A stretch of 64,000 nucleotides of DNA. Source: Sphingomonas aurantiaca (GTDB taxonomy: Bacteria > Pseudomonadota > Alphaproteobacteria > Sphingomonadales > Sphingomonadaceae). The notes beneath the pieces were generated by a model. It saw only the letters and a list, made by a program, of their open reading frames with translations. It did no database searches and was not told the origin of the DNA. Shown in pieces: positions 8,636-17,491 of this stretch. Every line of letters begins with the position of its first letter. Within the stretch, counting starts at the first letter, position 1. A program made the translations under genes and the position numbers. The stretch lies in NCBI RefSeq assembly GCF_003050705.1, contig NZ_QAOG01000003.1:248001-312000 (forward strand), read 5' to 3'.

Positions 8636-9616
8636 ATGTCGAACCCCGAAATTACCGTGATCGTGCCGGCATACAACGTCGCCGGGCTCGTTCTGCCCTG
8701 TCTGGCATCCATCATGGCCCAATCGTTCGGCACGTGGCAGGCGATCGTCGTCGACGATGGCTCGACCGACGCCACCGCGGCCGAGGTCCGGACGCTCGAC
8801 GACCCGCGTATTTCGCTGGTGCAGCAAAGCAATGCGGGGGTGTCGGCGGCGCGAAACCACGGCCTGGCGCTCGCGCAGGGCCGGTTCGTGATGTTCCTCG
8901 ATGGCGACGACGTGCTCAACCCAACCGCGTTTGCGCGTCTCGCGGCATCGCTTGATGCGCGCGACTCGGCGGTCGCTGCGTTCGGCACGTTCCTCAAGAT
9001 CCTGCCGGGCGGCGCGCCCTATCCCGACCAGAAGCCGCTCGCGCAGCACCGCTATCCCGATGGCGACGTGCTCGAGCCGATGCTGCGTGGCAATTTTCTT
9101 GCCAATGGCGGGCATGTGCTGATCCGGACCGACGTCGCGCGCAAGCTCGGCGGCTTCGACACGCGGCTGCGGCTGAGCGAGGACTGGGAATTCTGGTGCC
9201 GCCTCGCCGCCAAGGGTGAGTTCGCCTTTATCGGGACCGAGCCCGAGATATTCTCGCTCCGCGTCCGGCCGGGCAGTTCGTCGGGCGGCCTGTCGGTCGA
9301 CTGGGCCAATCACCAGCCCTGTCTCGAAACGATCGGCAACAATGCCGCGATCCGTGCGCGGTTCAGCGCCCCGGCCTGGCACAAGCTGGAACGCACGATG
9401 CGCGCCAGTCAGATGTGGGAATGCGGCCGCGTCAACTTCACGATGCGCCGCTTCACGCAGGCGCGCCGGCTGATGCTCGGCGCGTTGTGGCTCGATCCGC
9501 AGCCCAAGCGGGTGGCGATGGTCGTCGCGGCGGCGGTGCAGCGCCGGACCAACCATGCGATCGTGTCGCGCCTGCGGTTCCGCGACCAGGATGTCGACGC
9601 CGACCGGACTCTGTAG
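8636..9616 (+). CDS. Family 2 glycosyltransferase
   Basis: 326-residue GT2 enzyme with VIVPAYNVAG, VVDDGSTD (about 39-45) and the metal motif DGDD (89-92). A following LSEDWEFWCRLA block matches the acceptor-side ED(W/Y) motif with its catalytic-base Asp. An AAGGAG ribosome site lies 5-6 bases before the ATG. It reads away from the other GT2 gene from a 50-bp shared promoter region. It is likely another repeat-unit transferase of the EPS locus; sugar specificity is unknown. Confidence 0.92.
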   Translation: MSNPEITVIVPAYNVAGLVLPCLASIMAQSFGTWQAIVVDDGSTDATAAEVRTLDDPRISLVQQSNAGVSAARNHGLALAQGRFVMFLDGDDVLNPTAFARLAASLDARDSAVAAFGTFLKILPGGAPYPDQKPLAQHRYPDGDVLEPMLRGNFLANGGHVLIRTDVARKLGGFDTRLRLSEDWEFWCRLAAKGEFAFIGTEPEIFSLRVRPGSSSGGLSVDWANHQPCLETIGNNAAIRARFSAPAWHKLERTMRASQMWECGRVNFTMRRFTQARRLMLGALWLDPQPKRVAMVVAAAVQRRTNHAIVSRLRFRDQDVDADRTL

Positions 9617-9762
9617 CGGATTCCACAAGCCAAACGCCCGCGCATGATCTATGATGGAAGGATAAGCACATAAGGTCCAGCGGACACGGGGCGGCTTCGG
9701 GCTATGCCGTGCCATGATTGCGGCCATGTGAGGCGGAAAAAATACGGGGTGGAGAGGTCGTG

Positions 9763-9999
9763 ATGATTGGCAAGGATTCGATGGGAGCCGGCGATACGCC
9801 CATGCAGTCCCCGCCGATCGCGCAGGAGCCGCTCAACCGGACCGAGGCGCGGTACGCCGATGCCGGGACCCGGTCGCCCGCCGCGCCAGCCGCGATGCCA
9901 GTTGGGGGGATCGAGGGGCGTCGCATCTCGCTGACGTCCTGGGCCGCTGCCGGGGTCGTCGGGATCGGGCTCTGGATCGTGATCATCGGGCTGATCTGA
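9763..9999 (+). CDS. Small single-TM hypothetical protein
   Basis: 78 residues from the ATG at 9763, supported by GGAGAGG five bases upstream (a GTG one codon earlier and an ATG at 9718 are alternatives). The first two thirds are Pro/Ala-rich and polar. The C-terminus is one hydrophobic helix ending in WIVIIGLI. No family is recognised. It overlaps the 3' end of the convergent polymerase gene by 17 bases. It might be an EPS accessory membrane peptide, but that rests only on location. Confidence 0.5.
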   Translation: MIGKDSMGAGDTPMQSPPIAQEPLNRTEARYADAGTRSPAAPAAMPVGGIEGRRISLTSWAAAGVVGIGLWIVIIGLI

Positions 10000-11254
10000 T
10001 CGCGTCGCCGGGCGTCGTCCCGCCCCAGATGCACAGCAGGAACAGCAGCACCAGCATCGGCGTGAACAACAGATAGCCGCCGCCGATGATGAAGGTGGTC
10101 AGCGCCAGCACCGACAGGATCGCGGTCTCGCGCCGCCACAGCGTGCCCGCGAACATCGCCAGGAACGCGGTGATCCCGATCGCGCCGTAATCGGTGATCA
10201 GCTTGGCGATCGAATTGCCCGTGCCTTCCTTGAAATACAGATAGCGTTCGGTCGCGCCCGGCCCCCAGCCGATCAGGATCCGCGCCTCGTGGCTCAGCTC
10301 CGCGATCGGCAGGAACGGGCCGATGAAGCGCGCATAGCCGCTCGACCCCGAATAGCTCAGCTCGTTGGTACGGCTCAGCATCGATCCGACCTGCTCGGGG
10401 AACACGATCGACCCCAGCACCAGCGCGACGACGCCCGCAATCGCAAACCCCGCGACCCGCCCGAAATTGCGCGCCGACAGGCACGCATAGAAGGGCACCG
10501 CCAGCGCCAGCGACAGCGCGCCGGTGCCCGAGAAGGACAGCATGTACGCGATCAGGTACAGCGGCAGGTACTTGACCCGCCCCAGGATGAAATAGTCGAT
10601 CACGATCGCGATCACGAGCGTCTGCGAGAACATGCTCGGCTCGAGCAGGAAGAAGCCGTTGGAGCGCAGGATCGTTGATCCGTAATGCAGGATCGGGTTG
10701 AAGTTGAACTGCGGCTCGACCAGCACCGGCTTCAGCGCGGGGACGGTCACCATGAACGAGAAGATCCGGATGCCGATGAACTGCACCGCCCATTGGACGA
10801 TGCCCGCCGCCGCGATGAACCGGGTATAGGCGAGGAACAGCCGGAACACCGTCGTCCGGTCGAACCGGGCGCTCGGGCCGATCAGCGTGAAGCTGTACGT
10901 GACCAGGATCGCGACGATCGACGGCACGCTGGTGCCGAACCGCCCGTCCGGGGTCGTCAGCGCGATCAGCGTCGACAGCAAGGTGCAGGCGGCGAAGACG
11001 AAATAGAGCGCGATGCCGCGCGGCCGCAGCGTCGCGATGCCGCTGGCAAGACCCCAGCCGAGCAGCAGCGCGAACAGCGGCAGGCTGATGAACAGCGCGC
11101 TGCCGCCCGGCATCGCACCGAAGCGTTGCAGGATCAGGCAGGCGATCAGCGTCCCGTGGACGAAGATCCGGCCGTTGCGCGCGGACTGATCCTCCGCGTC
11201 CGCCACCGCGTCGTCGCGCAGCGTCTCGTGCCGGGAAAGCGAGGCGGTGCTCAC
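9983..11254 (-). CDS. O-antigen ligase/polymerase-like membrane protein (Wzy/ExoQ-type)
   Basis: About 423 residues and 10-12 hydrophobic helices. It has the loop-rich middle typical of Wzy/WaaL polymerases, including a segment around LSFSGTGALSLAL and a large periplasmic loop with SMLSRTNELSYSGSS. These proteins join lipid-linked repeat units in the periplasm. The GTG at 11254 with an upstream GGGG is chosen because the first 39 codons of the longer frame are Arg-rich and unlike a membrane protein N-terminus. With the flippase it completes a Wzx/Wzy pathway. Polymerase versus ligase is decided here by context. Confidence 0.85.
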   Translation of the reverse strand: MSTASLSRHETLRDDAVADAEDQSARNGRIFVHGTLIACLILQRFGAMPGGSALFISLPLFALLLGWGLASGIATLRPRGIALYFVFAACTLLSTLIALTTPDGRFGTSVPSIVAILVTYSFTLIGPSARFDRTTVFRLFLAYTRFIAAAGIVQWAVQFIGIRIFSFMVTVPALKPVLVEPQFNFNPILHYGSTILRSNGFFLLEPSMFSQTLVIAIVIDYFILGRVKYLPLYLIAYMLSFSGTGALSLALAVPFYACLSARNFGRVAGFAIAGVVALVLGSIVFPEQVGSMLSRTNELSYSGSSGYARFIGPFLPIAELSHEARILIGWGPGATERYLYFKEGTGNSIAKLITDYGAIGITAFLAMFAGTLWRRETAILSVLALTTFIIGGGYLLFTPMLVLLFLLCIWGGTTPGDAIRSAR

Positions 11255-11460
11255 GCGATGACCCCGCGCGCGCGCCACGTCGCACTCGCCTCGTCGCGTG
11301 CGAAGGGCAGCGCGCGGCGCGGTGCCTTGCCGCGGGGCGGAACGTGCGTAACGCTTCGCGAAGGCCACCATAGAGTGGACCGGTAGAGGATTGATCGCCG
11401 CCGCCGTCGCCCGGCCGGCCGGCGTCTCGTCTCATTCCGGCCGGGCAGGAGTGCCGCCTT

Positions 11461-12390
11461 ATGGTCCGGACTGCCGTTATGATTGCACTTGCTGCCAGCG
11501 CATTGGCCGCGACGCCCGCGCACGCCAATCCGTTGATGTACGTCTACAAGGGCGCCGGCTGCGACGGCAAGGATCGCCTGCCGCGCTATCAGGGCGTGAT
11601 GGGGCGCAAGCTCGATGGCGTGTCCGATTTCCTGTCCGCCGAGAGCTGGGCGCAGCTGCACAGCGGCGCGCAATGGGCGATGACCTGCTGGCAGAACCAG
11701 CCCGTCCGCCTCGCGCTCGGCGTCCCGCTCGTCGTCAAGGGCGGTACGCTCAGCTCGGCGGCGGCGGGCGAATATGACGCGGAGTTCCGCAAGATCGGCG
11801 AGCTGCTCGTCGCCAAGGGGCGCGCCAACACGGTCATCCGGCTCGGCTGGGAGTTCAACGGCAACTGGTATGCCTGGTCGGCCGAGAAGGATCCGGTGTC
11901 GTTCGTCGGCGCGTTCCGTCACGTCGTCGGCGTGCTGCGCGCGGTGCCCGGCCAGCATTTCCGGATCGTGTGGAACCCGTCGCTCGGCACCGGCGCGAAC
12001 CCGCCCGAGTCGCTGTGGCCGGGCGACGACGTCGTCGACCTGGTCGGCATCGACATCTACAACCAGAGCTGGCGCCCGCAGGACAGCGATCCCGCCACCC
12101 GCTGGCAGGGCTATCTCACCGCCAATTACGGGCTGAACTGGGTCGCCCGGTTCGCGTTGACGCACCACAAGCCGATCGTGGTTCCCGAATGGGGCACCGG
12201 CACGCGGCCCGACGGGCATGGGTATGGCGACGACCCGTTGTTCATCCACAACATGGCCGCGTGGATGCGCGCGCACCGCGTCGCCTATGAAAGCTATTGG
12301 GACTTCACCGCGTCCGATTATGATTCGACGATGTCGGCGGGCAAGTTCCCGCTGGCGCTGGCGGCCTACAAGGCGGAGTTCGCACAATGA
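11461..12390 (+). CDS. Secreted glycoside hydrolase, GH26-like
   Basis: 309 residues with a Sec signal peptide (about 1-22, ending AHA). The catalytic core is a (beta/alpha)8-type glycosidase. RLGWEFNGNWYAW carries the proposed acid/base Glu131, and PIVVPEWGTG carries the proposed nucleophile Glu243, matching clan GH-A and most closely GH26. It lies within the EPS locus and converges on the kinase gene. By analogy with endoglycanases such as ExoK it may cut or trim the polymer; the true substrate (mannan, glucan or the EPS itself) is unknown. Confidence 0.8.
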   Translation: MVRTAVMIALAASALAATPAHANPLMYVYKGAGCDGKDRLPRYQGVMGRKLDGVSDFLSAESWAQLHSGAQWAMTCWQNQPVRLALGVPLVVKGGTLSSAAAGEYDAEFRKIGELLVAKGRANTVIRLGWEFNGNWYAWSAEKDPVSFVGAFRHVVGVLRAVPGQHFRIVWNPSLGTGANPPESLWPGDDVVDLVGIDIYNQSWRPQDSDPATRWQGYLTANYGLNWVARFALTHHKPIVVPEWGTGTRPDGHGYGDDPLFIHNMAAWMRAHRVAYESYWDFTASDYDSTMSAGKFPLALAAYKAEFAQ

Positions 12391-12403
12391 CCGGCCAGCC
12401 GAC

Positions 12404-14563
12404 TCAGGCATAATAGGCCCCGTAGTCGGCGTGATCGCGATCGACATCGCCGTGGCCGAAGACCGCCAGCTGGCGCATGTCGACGCGGGTCGCGATCACG
12501 CCGAGCGGCTCGATATCGAGCGCGCGCATCCGCTTGAGCGTCGCCGCCGCGCTCTGGCTTGGCGTGTCGTTCCACCGTAGCGCCATCAGCACCTCGTCGA
12601 CCTGGCGCAGCAGCAGCCGCGCATCGGTGACCGCGAGCGCGGGGGCGGCATCGAAGATCACCAGGTCGAAGCGCTTTTCCGCCTCGGCCAGCAACGCGCC
12701 GATATTGCTCGCGGCGAACAGGTCCTGCCGGTTCTCGGTCGTGTCGCCTGCGGGCAGCACGTACATCCCGCTGACCGGATCGTGGATCAGCGCCTCGTCC
12801 AGCGTCGCGGTGCGGCGCAGCACCTGCACCATCCCCGCATGCGGCGGCAGCCCCATCACGCGCGACACCGAGGCGCGGCGCAGATCGGCATCGACGAGCA
12901 GCGTCCGGCTGCCCGCCATCGCCGACGTCCGCGCGAGCGAGATGGCGAGCGTCGTCTTGCCTTCGCTCGGGCGTGCCGAGGTGATCCCGACGCTCGTCAT
13001 CCCGCTGCGGCCCTTGCGCACCAGCGCCAGCCGCACCGCGCGCAGCTGTTCGGCGTAGAGCGACAGCGGGCGTTCCACCGGGAAGTCGATCGGCGAGATG
13101 CCTTCCTCGCCGGGCCGCGCGATCGACGCGATCTCGGGGATGTTGGCGATATGCGGCAGCCCGAGCTTGCGCTCGATATCCGCCGACGAGCTCAGCTTGC
13201 GATCGAACGCCTCGGCGATCCACACCGCCGCGCCCGCGACGATCGTCGCCAGCACCAGGCCGATCATCAGGATCAGCGGCTTGTTGGGCGAGGTCGGCCG
13301 CTGCGGCAGTGCTGCGGGCGAGAAGATGCGCGCATCCTCGTCCGCCACCAGCGCCTGGCTGCTGATCAGGTTCTTGCGCTCGAGCAGCGCCTGGTAGGTC
13401 GCGCGCAGGCCGTCCGCCTTGCGCTGGAGCTGCGACAGCTGGACCGATGCGGTGTTGTCGCTGGCCAGCGTCCCCGTCGTCCGCGCGACGATCCCCGCCG
13501 CATTGGCGACCTGGTCGCGCGCGATCTGCGCGTTGGCGTTCAGATTGGCGAGCTGCCGGCTCGTCTCCGCGCCGATCGCGCGGTCGAGCGCCTCGACCTG
13601 GTCCTTGGTGCGGATCAGGTCGGGGTGATCGGGCTGATAGCGGCCCTGCAGATCGGCATAGGTGGTCGCCAGCAACGCGCGCTGGTTGCGCAGCTGCTGG
13701 ATCACCGGCGATTGCAGCACCGCGCCGACGCCGCCGGTATCGCCCTTGCGGGTCTGGCCGCGCGCGGTGCTGAGCTTGGCCTGCGCATCGGCGAGTGCAG
13801 CCTGCGCTGCGGCCTGTTGCTGCTTGTACAGCGACAATTCCTGCTGCGTGAAGGTCGCGCCCTGGCTGTCGAACAGGTCGTGCTGCGCGCGATAGCGTGC
13901 GACCTCGGTGTCCGCGGCCTCGAGCTGGACGCGCAGATTGTCGAGTTCGGTGCCGAGCCCGCGGCCGACCTGCTCGACCGCGGCACGGCGCGATTTTTCC
14001 TTCACCGCCAGATATTGGTGGCCGATCTGGTCGGCGACCGCCTTGGCGAGCATCGGGTCGGGTGCGGTATACGCGATCGAGACGACGCTTGATTCACCCG
14101 GCCGGAGGATCTTGGTCCCGCCGATCACGAGCCCCGTCGCGGCGGCCTCGCGGTCGGCACCGGGCAGCTTGGAGATGCTCGCGGCGAAGACCGGATTGGC
14201 GACGAGGTTGAGCGCGCGCACGGTGCCCAGCGCAACCGCGGACGATCGCATGATCTCGACCTCGGTCGCCACTGCGGTTTCGGCGGTGGACAGGCCGGGC
14301 AGGACCTCCTTGTCCTTTTCCGACACGTTCAGCTCGCGCGAGTTGACGACCATCCCTGCCGAGGCGGTGTACAGCTTGGTCCGCGTGAACCCGTAGGCGA
14401 GCACCAGCGCCAGGATGATGGCGAACACGCCGGTCGCCAGCCATTTGCGATGCCGGACGGTCGCGAACGCATGGCGGATGCTGTCCATCGGATCGCCGAT
14501 CGTCGCGGCCAATCGCCCTTTCGATCGGGGTTCGGCAGTCTGGCTGGAGCGGAAGTCGTCCAT
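12404..14563 (-). CDS. Wzc/ExoP-like polysaccharide co-polymerase with BY-kinase domain
   Basis: About 719 residues. The N-terminal Wzz-type region has a membrane helix near residues 42-58 and long periplasmic coiled coil (Gln/Ala-rich, about 200-400). A second helix is near 430-450, then a cytoplasmic bacterial tyrosine kinase with Walker A (SARPSEGKTT, near 530), Walker A' (TLLVDADLRR) and a short Tyr-containing tail (DYGAYYA). It would control EPS chain length and export with the Wza-like protein. A GTG nine bases upstream overlaps the previous stop, but the ATG at 14563 has the better AAGG site. No phosphatase partner is nearby. Confidence 0.93.
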   Translation of the reverse strand: MDDFRSSQTAEPRSKGRLAATIGDPMDSIRHAFATVRHRKWLATGVFAIILALVLAYGFTRTKLYTASAGMVVNSRELNVSEKDKEVLPGLSTAETAVATEVEIMRSSAVALGTVRALNLVANPVFAASISKLPGADREAAATGLVIGGTKILRPGESSVVSIAYTAPDPMLAKAVADQIGHQYLAVKEKSRRAAVEQVGRGLGTELDNLRVQLEAADTEVARYRAQHDLFDSQGATFTQQELSLYKQQQAAAQAALADAQAKLSTARGQTRKGDTGGVGAVLQSPVIQQLRNQRALLATTYADLQGRYQPDHPDLIRTKDQVEALDRAIGAETSRQLANLNANAQIARDQVANAAGIVARTTGTLASDNTASVQLSQLQRKADGLRATYQALLERKNLISSQALVADEDARIFSPAALPQRPTSPNKPLILMIGLVLATIVAGAAVWIAEAFDRKLSSSADIERKLGLPHIANIPEIASIARPGEEGISPIDFPVERPLSLYAEQLRAVRLALVRKGRSGMTSVGITSARPSEGKTTLAISLARTSAMAGSRTLLVDADLRRASVSRVMGLPPHAGMVQVLRRTATLDEALIHDPVSGMYVLPAGDTTENRQDLFAASNIGALLAEAEKRFDLVIFDAAPALAVTDARLLLRQVDEVLMALRWNDTPSQSAAATLKRMRALDIEPLGVIATRVDMRQLAVFGHGDVDRDHADYGAYYA

Positions 14564-14568
14564 GGCGT

Positions 14569-15873
14569 TCACCTTGTCAGCGTCAGGCCGATCGTCGCGC
14601 GGTTGTCCTTGAACGCGCGGTAACGATCAGTGCCGTTGGAGGATTGGTCGAGCCGCTCGAAGCCGAATTTGAGCCCGGCATAGCGGCTGATACGATAGGT
14701 CGCGCTGGCCTTGGCGCTGATGCGGCCATCGGTGCGGTCCAGATTGTTGAAGCGGCTGTCCTGATAGCCGAGCGACGCGGACAGGATGAGCTGCCGCAGC
14801 CATTCGTGATCGATCTGGATGCTGCCCTGGGTCGACAGATAGCCGCCCGATCCGGGAATGCCGGAATCGAGCACCGACCGGTTGCCGCGGATCGTGACGG
14901 TCGTCAGCTGAGTCGGGAAGAACTGCACCGTCGCGTTGAAGCCCAGGCCGCCCAGGTCGTTGTAGAAGGGCAGGCGGAAACGCTGCTGGATATAGCCGAT
15001 GCCGATGCTGCCGCGGATCAGCGCCGCGGGCTCGAAACTGACGCCGGCGAGCAGTTCGAACCCGTTCGAATCACGCTTGGGCGTCTCGATCGACCCGGTC
15101 CGGAAGCGGCGGATATTGTAGCTGGCGCTGGTGAACCACGCGATCGACGGCGTCTGCGCATAGGAGGCGCGGACGCCGACGCGGTAGCTCATATTGTCGC
15201 TCGGCTGGTAATCCGCGATCGACCCGTCGGCGAGCTGCCCGTCGCGAAAATCGAACCGCGCCACGCGCGCCGTGGTCGACAGTCGCAGCTTGTTGAAATC
15301 ATGCGCGAGCAGCACCGCGCCCGATTGCTGCGTGTAATAGATCGGCTTGATCGTCTGCGAGAATATGTCCTGCGACAGCCGCGACTGGTGGATCCCCTCG
15401 GCGCGGATCGCGGTCGTCAGCGTGGTCGCCTGGTTGATGTCGAACACGCCGCGGCCCGTCACCGAATAGTCGGCGATATTCTCGGTGCTGCGGTTGAGAT
15501 ACCGGTCGATCTTGCCCTTTGCGTCGAGGCTCAGGCTGTTGCGCGCCCATTGCGATTGCAGCGCCAGCTGCGGCTGGATCCGCAGCAAGCTGTCCGCGAC
15601 CCGGTCATCCTGCGTCCCGAAGATGTTGTCGTCATGGATACCCGTCACCTCGACCGACGGCGCCAGCCGGAACCCGCCGAGCGGGATGCCCGGCGCGACA
15701 TAGCCCGGCTGCACGCGCTCGAGCACGGCTGTATGCCGCGTTTCGATCTGTGGCTTTTCCTCGGGCAACAGCGGCGTCTCCTGCGCATGGAGCAACTGCG
15801 GGCACAGCATCGCACTGCCCAGCACGCCGGTGCGGGCGGCATGACGAAGCCAACAGGGTGTACGGCGAGACAC
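14569..15873 (-). CDS. Outer-membrane beta-barrel protein of the EPS operon
   Basis: 434 residues with an N-terminal signal sequence (cleavage likely after LLHA, about residue 30). The rest is long alternating amphipathic strands with Tyr/Arg/Asn-rich turns and a C-terminal strand ending in LTLTR, as in outer-membrane barrels. A comparable barrel accompanies Wza and Wzc homologues in sphingomonad EPS loci. The start is GTG, six bases after the wza-like stop, with a weak ribosome site, so it is probably coupled. Role (export pore partner or assembly factor) is inferred. Confidence 0.82.
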   Translation of the reverse strand: MSRRTPCWLRHAARTGVLGSAMLCPQLLHAQETPLLPEEKPQIETRHTAVLERVQPGYVAPGIPLGGFRLAPSVEVTGIHDDNIFGTQDDRVADSLLRIQPQLALQSQWARNSLSLDAKGKIDRYLNRSTENIADYSVTGRGVFDINQATTLTTAIRAEGIHQSRLSQDIFSQTIKPIYYTQQSGAVLLAHDFNKLRLSTTARVARFDFRDGQLADGSIADYQPSDNMSYRVGVRASYAQTPSIAWFTSASYNIRRFRTGSIETPKRDSNGFELLAGVSFEPAALIRGSIGIGYIQQRFRLPFYNDLGGLGFNATVQFFPTQLTTVTIRGNRSVLDSGIPGSGGYLSTQGSIQIDHEWLRQLILSASLGYQDSRFNNLDRTDGRISAKASATYRISRYAGLKFGFERLDQSSNGTDRYRAFKDNRATIGLTLTR

Positions 15874-15878
15874 GGGAA

Positions 15879-16451
15879 CTAGAAGTTTCGCTCTCGGATC
15901 CGCACGGTGTCACCGGGCTGCACGATCACGTCGGCGGTCAGCGGTTCGCGCGCTTCGGCCGCCTGTCCGGTATGGCGGATCATCACCGTCTTCTGGTTCG
16001 CGCGATACGTGAAGCCGCCCGCGGTCGCGACCGCGCCGAGCACCGTCATCCCCGACTGATAGGGAAACTGCCCCGCCTTGTTCACTTCGCCCAGCACATA
16101 GATCGGCCGCGACGCGACCAGGTCGACGACCAGATGCGCGTTCTTGAAATAGCGTGCCTGCAGCGTCTGCGTCAGCGCCGCGGAGAACTCGCCCAGAGTC
16201 TGCCCCTGCGCCTTGATCATGCCGACCAGCGGAAAGGAGATGTCGCCTTCGCTGTTGACGGCATATTCGCCGGTCACGCCGGGCTCGTTATACACGTTGA
16301 TCCGCAGCCGGTCGTCGGGCGCGAGCCGGTACACATAGGGCGCAGCGGGCGCCGCTCCCGCCGGGGTCTGCGCGATATCGGCGGAGCAGCCCGTCAGCCA
16401 CAGGGCCGCCGCGCACGCTGTCGTGCACGCCATCGCGATACGCTTGGTCAT
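15879..16451 (-). CDS. Polysaccharide export lipoprotein (Wza/ExoF-like)
   Basis: 190-residue outer-membrane export protein. A lipoprotein signal ends LTGC with acylated Cys22. Then comes the poly-export domain (YRLAPDDRLRINVYNEPGV, about 41-59) and one SLBB-type domain (PIYVLGEVNKAGQFPY). It is shorter than E. coli Wza (379 aa) and lacks the extra SLBB repeats and C-terminal helix, as in many alphaproteobacterial forms. The ATG overlaps the upstream glycosyltransferase stop (ATGA). It would form the outer-membrane conduit together with the Wzc-like protein. Confidence 0.93.
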   Translation of the reverse strand: MTKRIAMACTTACAAALWLTGCSADIAQTPAGAAPAAPYVYRLAPDDRLRINVYNEPGVTGEYAVNSEGDISFPLVGMIKAQGQTLGEFSAALTQTLQARYFKNAHLVVDLVASRPIYVLGEVNKAGQFPYQSGMTVLGAVATAGGFTYRANQKTVMIRHTGQAAEAREPLTADVIVQPGDTVRIRERNF

Positions 16452-17491
16452 AGCGCTTCTCCACCACGTTCATGGCCACGCTCGGGCCCGCGAACGGTCT
16501 CAATCTCGGTATCGATCATAGCTCTTCTTTTTCCGATCTGGAGCGCCCTGCGCTTCAGGAAGCCTGCACCCCAGGCGATATGCATCGTCGCCAGCGCGGG
16601 GGCGGCCATCAGCGCGGTCAGCGATCGGTCCTTGAGCGCGAACACGCTCGATGCCGCCAGCAGCGCAAGCGCATAGAGCAGCGGGATGACCAACAGCACG
16701 GGCAGGACGATCCCGCCGATCAGGCCGACGCCGATCGCCAGCGTGATCGCCGGCGGCAGCATCTGGCGCAGGCGCAGTCGCTCGCCATGCTTGTGGCTGG
16801 TCCGCGCACGCCCCGAGCCATAGCGGAAATATTGCCGCGCAAGGCCCCGCAGCGTGCCGCGCGGATAATAGATCACCGGGATCGTGGCATCGAGCCAGAT
16901 CCGCCCGCCCAGCGCACGAAGCCGTGCGTCGAGCTCGGCATCCTCGTTCGCCTCGAAGCTGGTGTCATACCCGCCCGCGCGTTCGAACAGCGCCCGCCGG
17001 AACGCGGCGTGATGGCCGTGATCGACCCAGGCCGATGCGTTGCCCATCCGGTGCGCCGATCCGCCCGTGCCGATCCGGCTGTTCTGCGCGATCGCGACCG
17101 CGCGCTGGAAGCCGCTTTCGCCCCTGGTCGTCAGCCGCACCACGACCGAATCCGCGCCGCTGTCCGCCAGCGAGGCGAGCAGCCGGCTGACATAGTCGGG
17201 CGGGTAGGACGCATGCGCATCGACCCGGACGATGACGGCGAAGCGGCGGTCTGCCGCGGCCACCGCACGATTGACGCCCGCCGCCTGGATCCGCTCGGGA
17301 TTGTCGATCAGGCGCACGCGCGGCGCGCGGGCCGCGACCGCGATGACCGCCTCGCGCGTGCCGTCACGGCTGCCGCCATCGGCGACCAGTATCTCGCCGA
17401 CCACCGATGGCGGCTCGCGCAACAGCGTGTCGAGCAACGCCTCGATATGCGCGATCTCGTTCAGCGTGGGAATGATGACGCTCGCGGTCAT
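16448..17491 (-). CDS. Family 2 glycosyltransferase, ExoA-like
   Basis: 347 residues. GT-A motifs are VIIPTLNEIAHIE at the N-terminus, VADGGSRDGT (about 37-46) and RVDAHASYPPDYV. The acceptor motif region is NEDAELDARL. Two to three hydrophobic helices near the C-terminus anchor it to the inner membrane. The pattern is that of succinoglycan ExoA. It overlaps its neighbours at both ends by ATGA in the seven-gene EPS operon. It probably adds an early sugar of the repeat unit. Confidence 0.9.
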   Translation of the reverse strand: MTASVIIPTLNEIAHIEALLDTLLREPPSVVGEILVADGGSRDGTREAVIAVAARAPRVRLIDNPERIQAAGVNRAVAAADRRFAVIVRVDAHASYPPDYVSRLLASLADSGADSVVVRLTTRGESGFQRAVAIAQNSRIGTGGSAHRMGNASAWVDHGHHAAFRRALFERAGGYDTSFEANEDAELDARLRALGGRIWLDATIPVIYYPRGTLRGLARQYFRYGSGRARTSHKHGERLRLRQMLPPAITLAIGVGLIGGIVLPVLLVIPLLYALALLAASSVFALKDRSLTALMAAPALATMHIAWGAGFLKRRALQIGKRRAMIDTEIETVRGPERGHERGGEAL

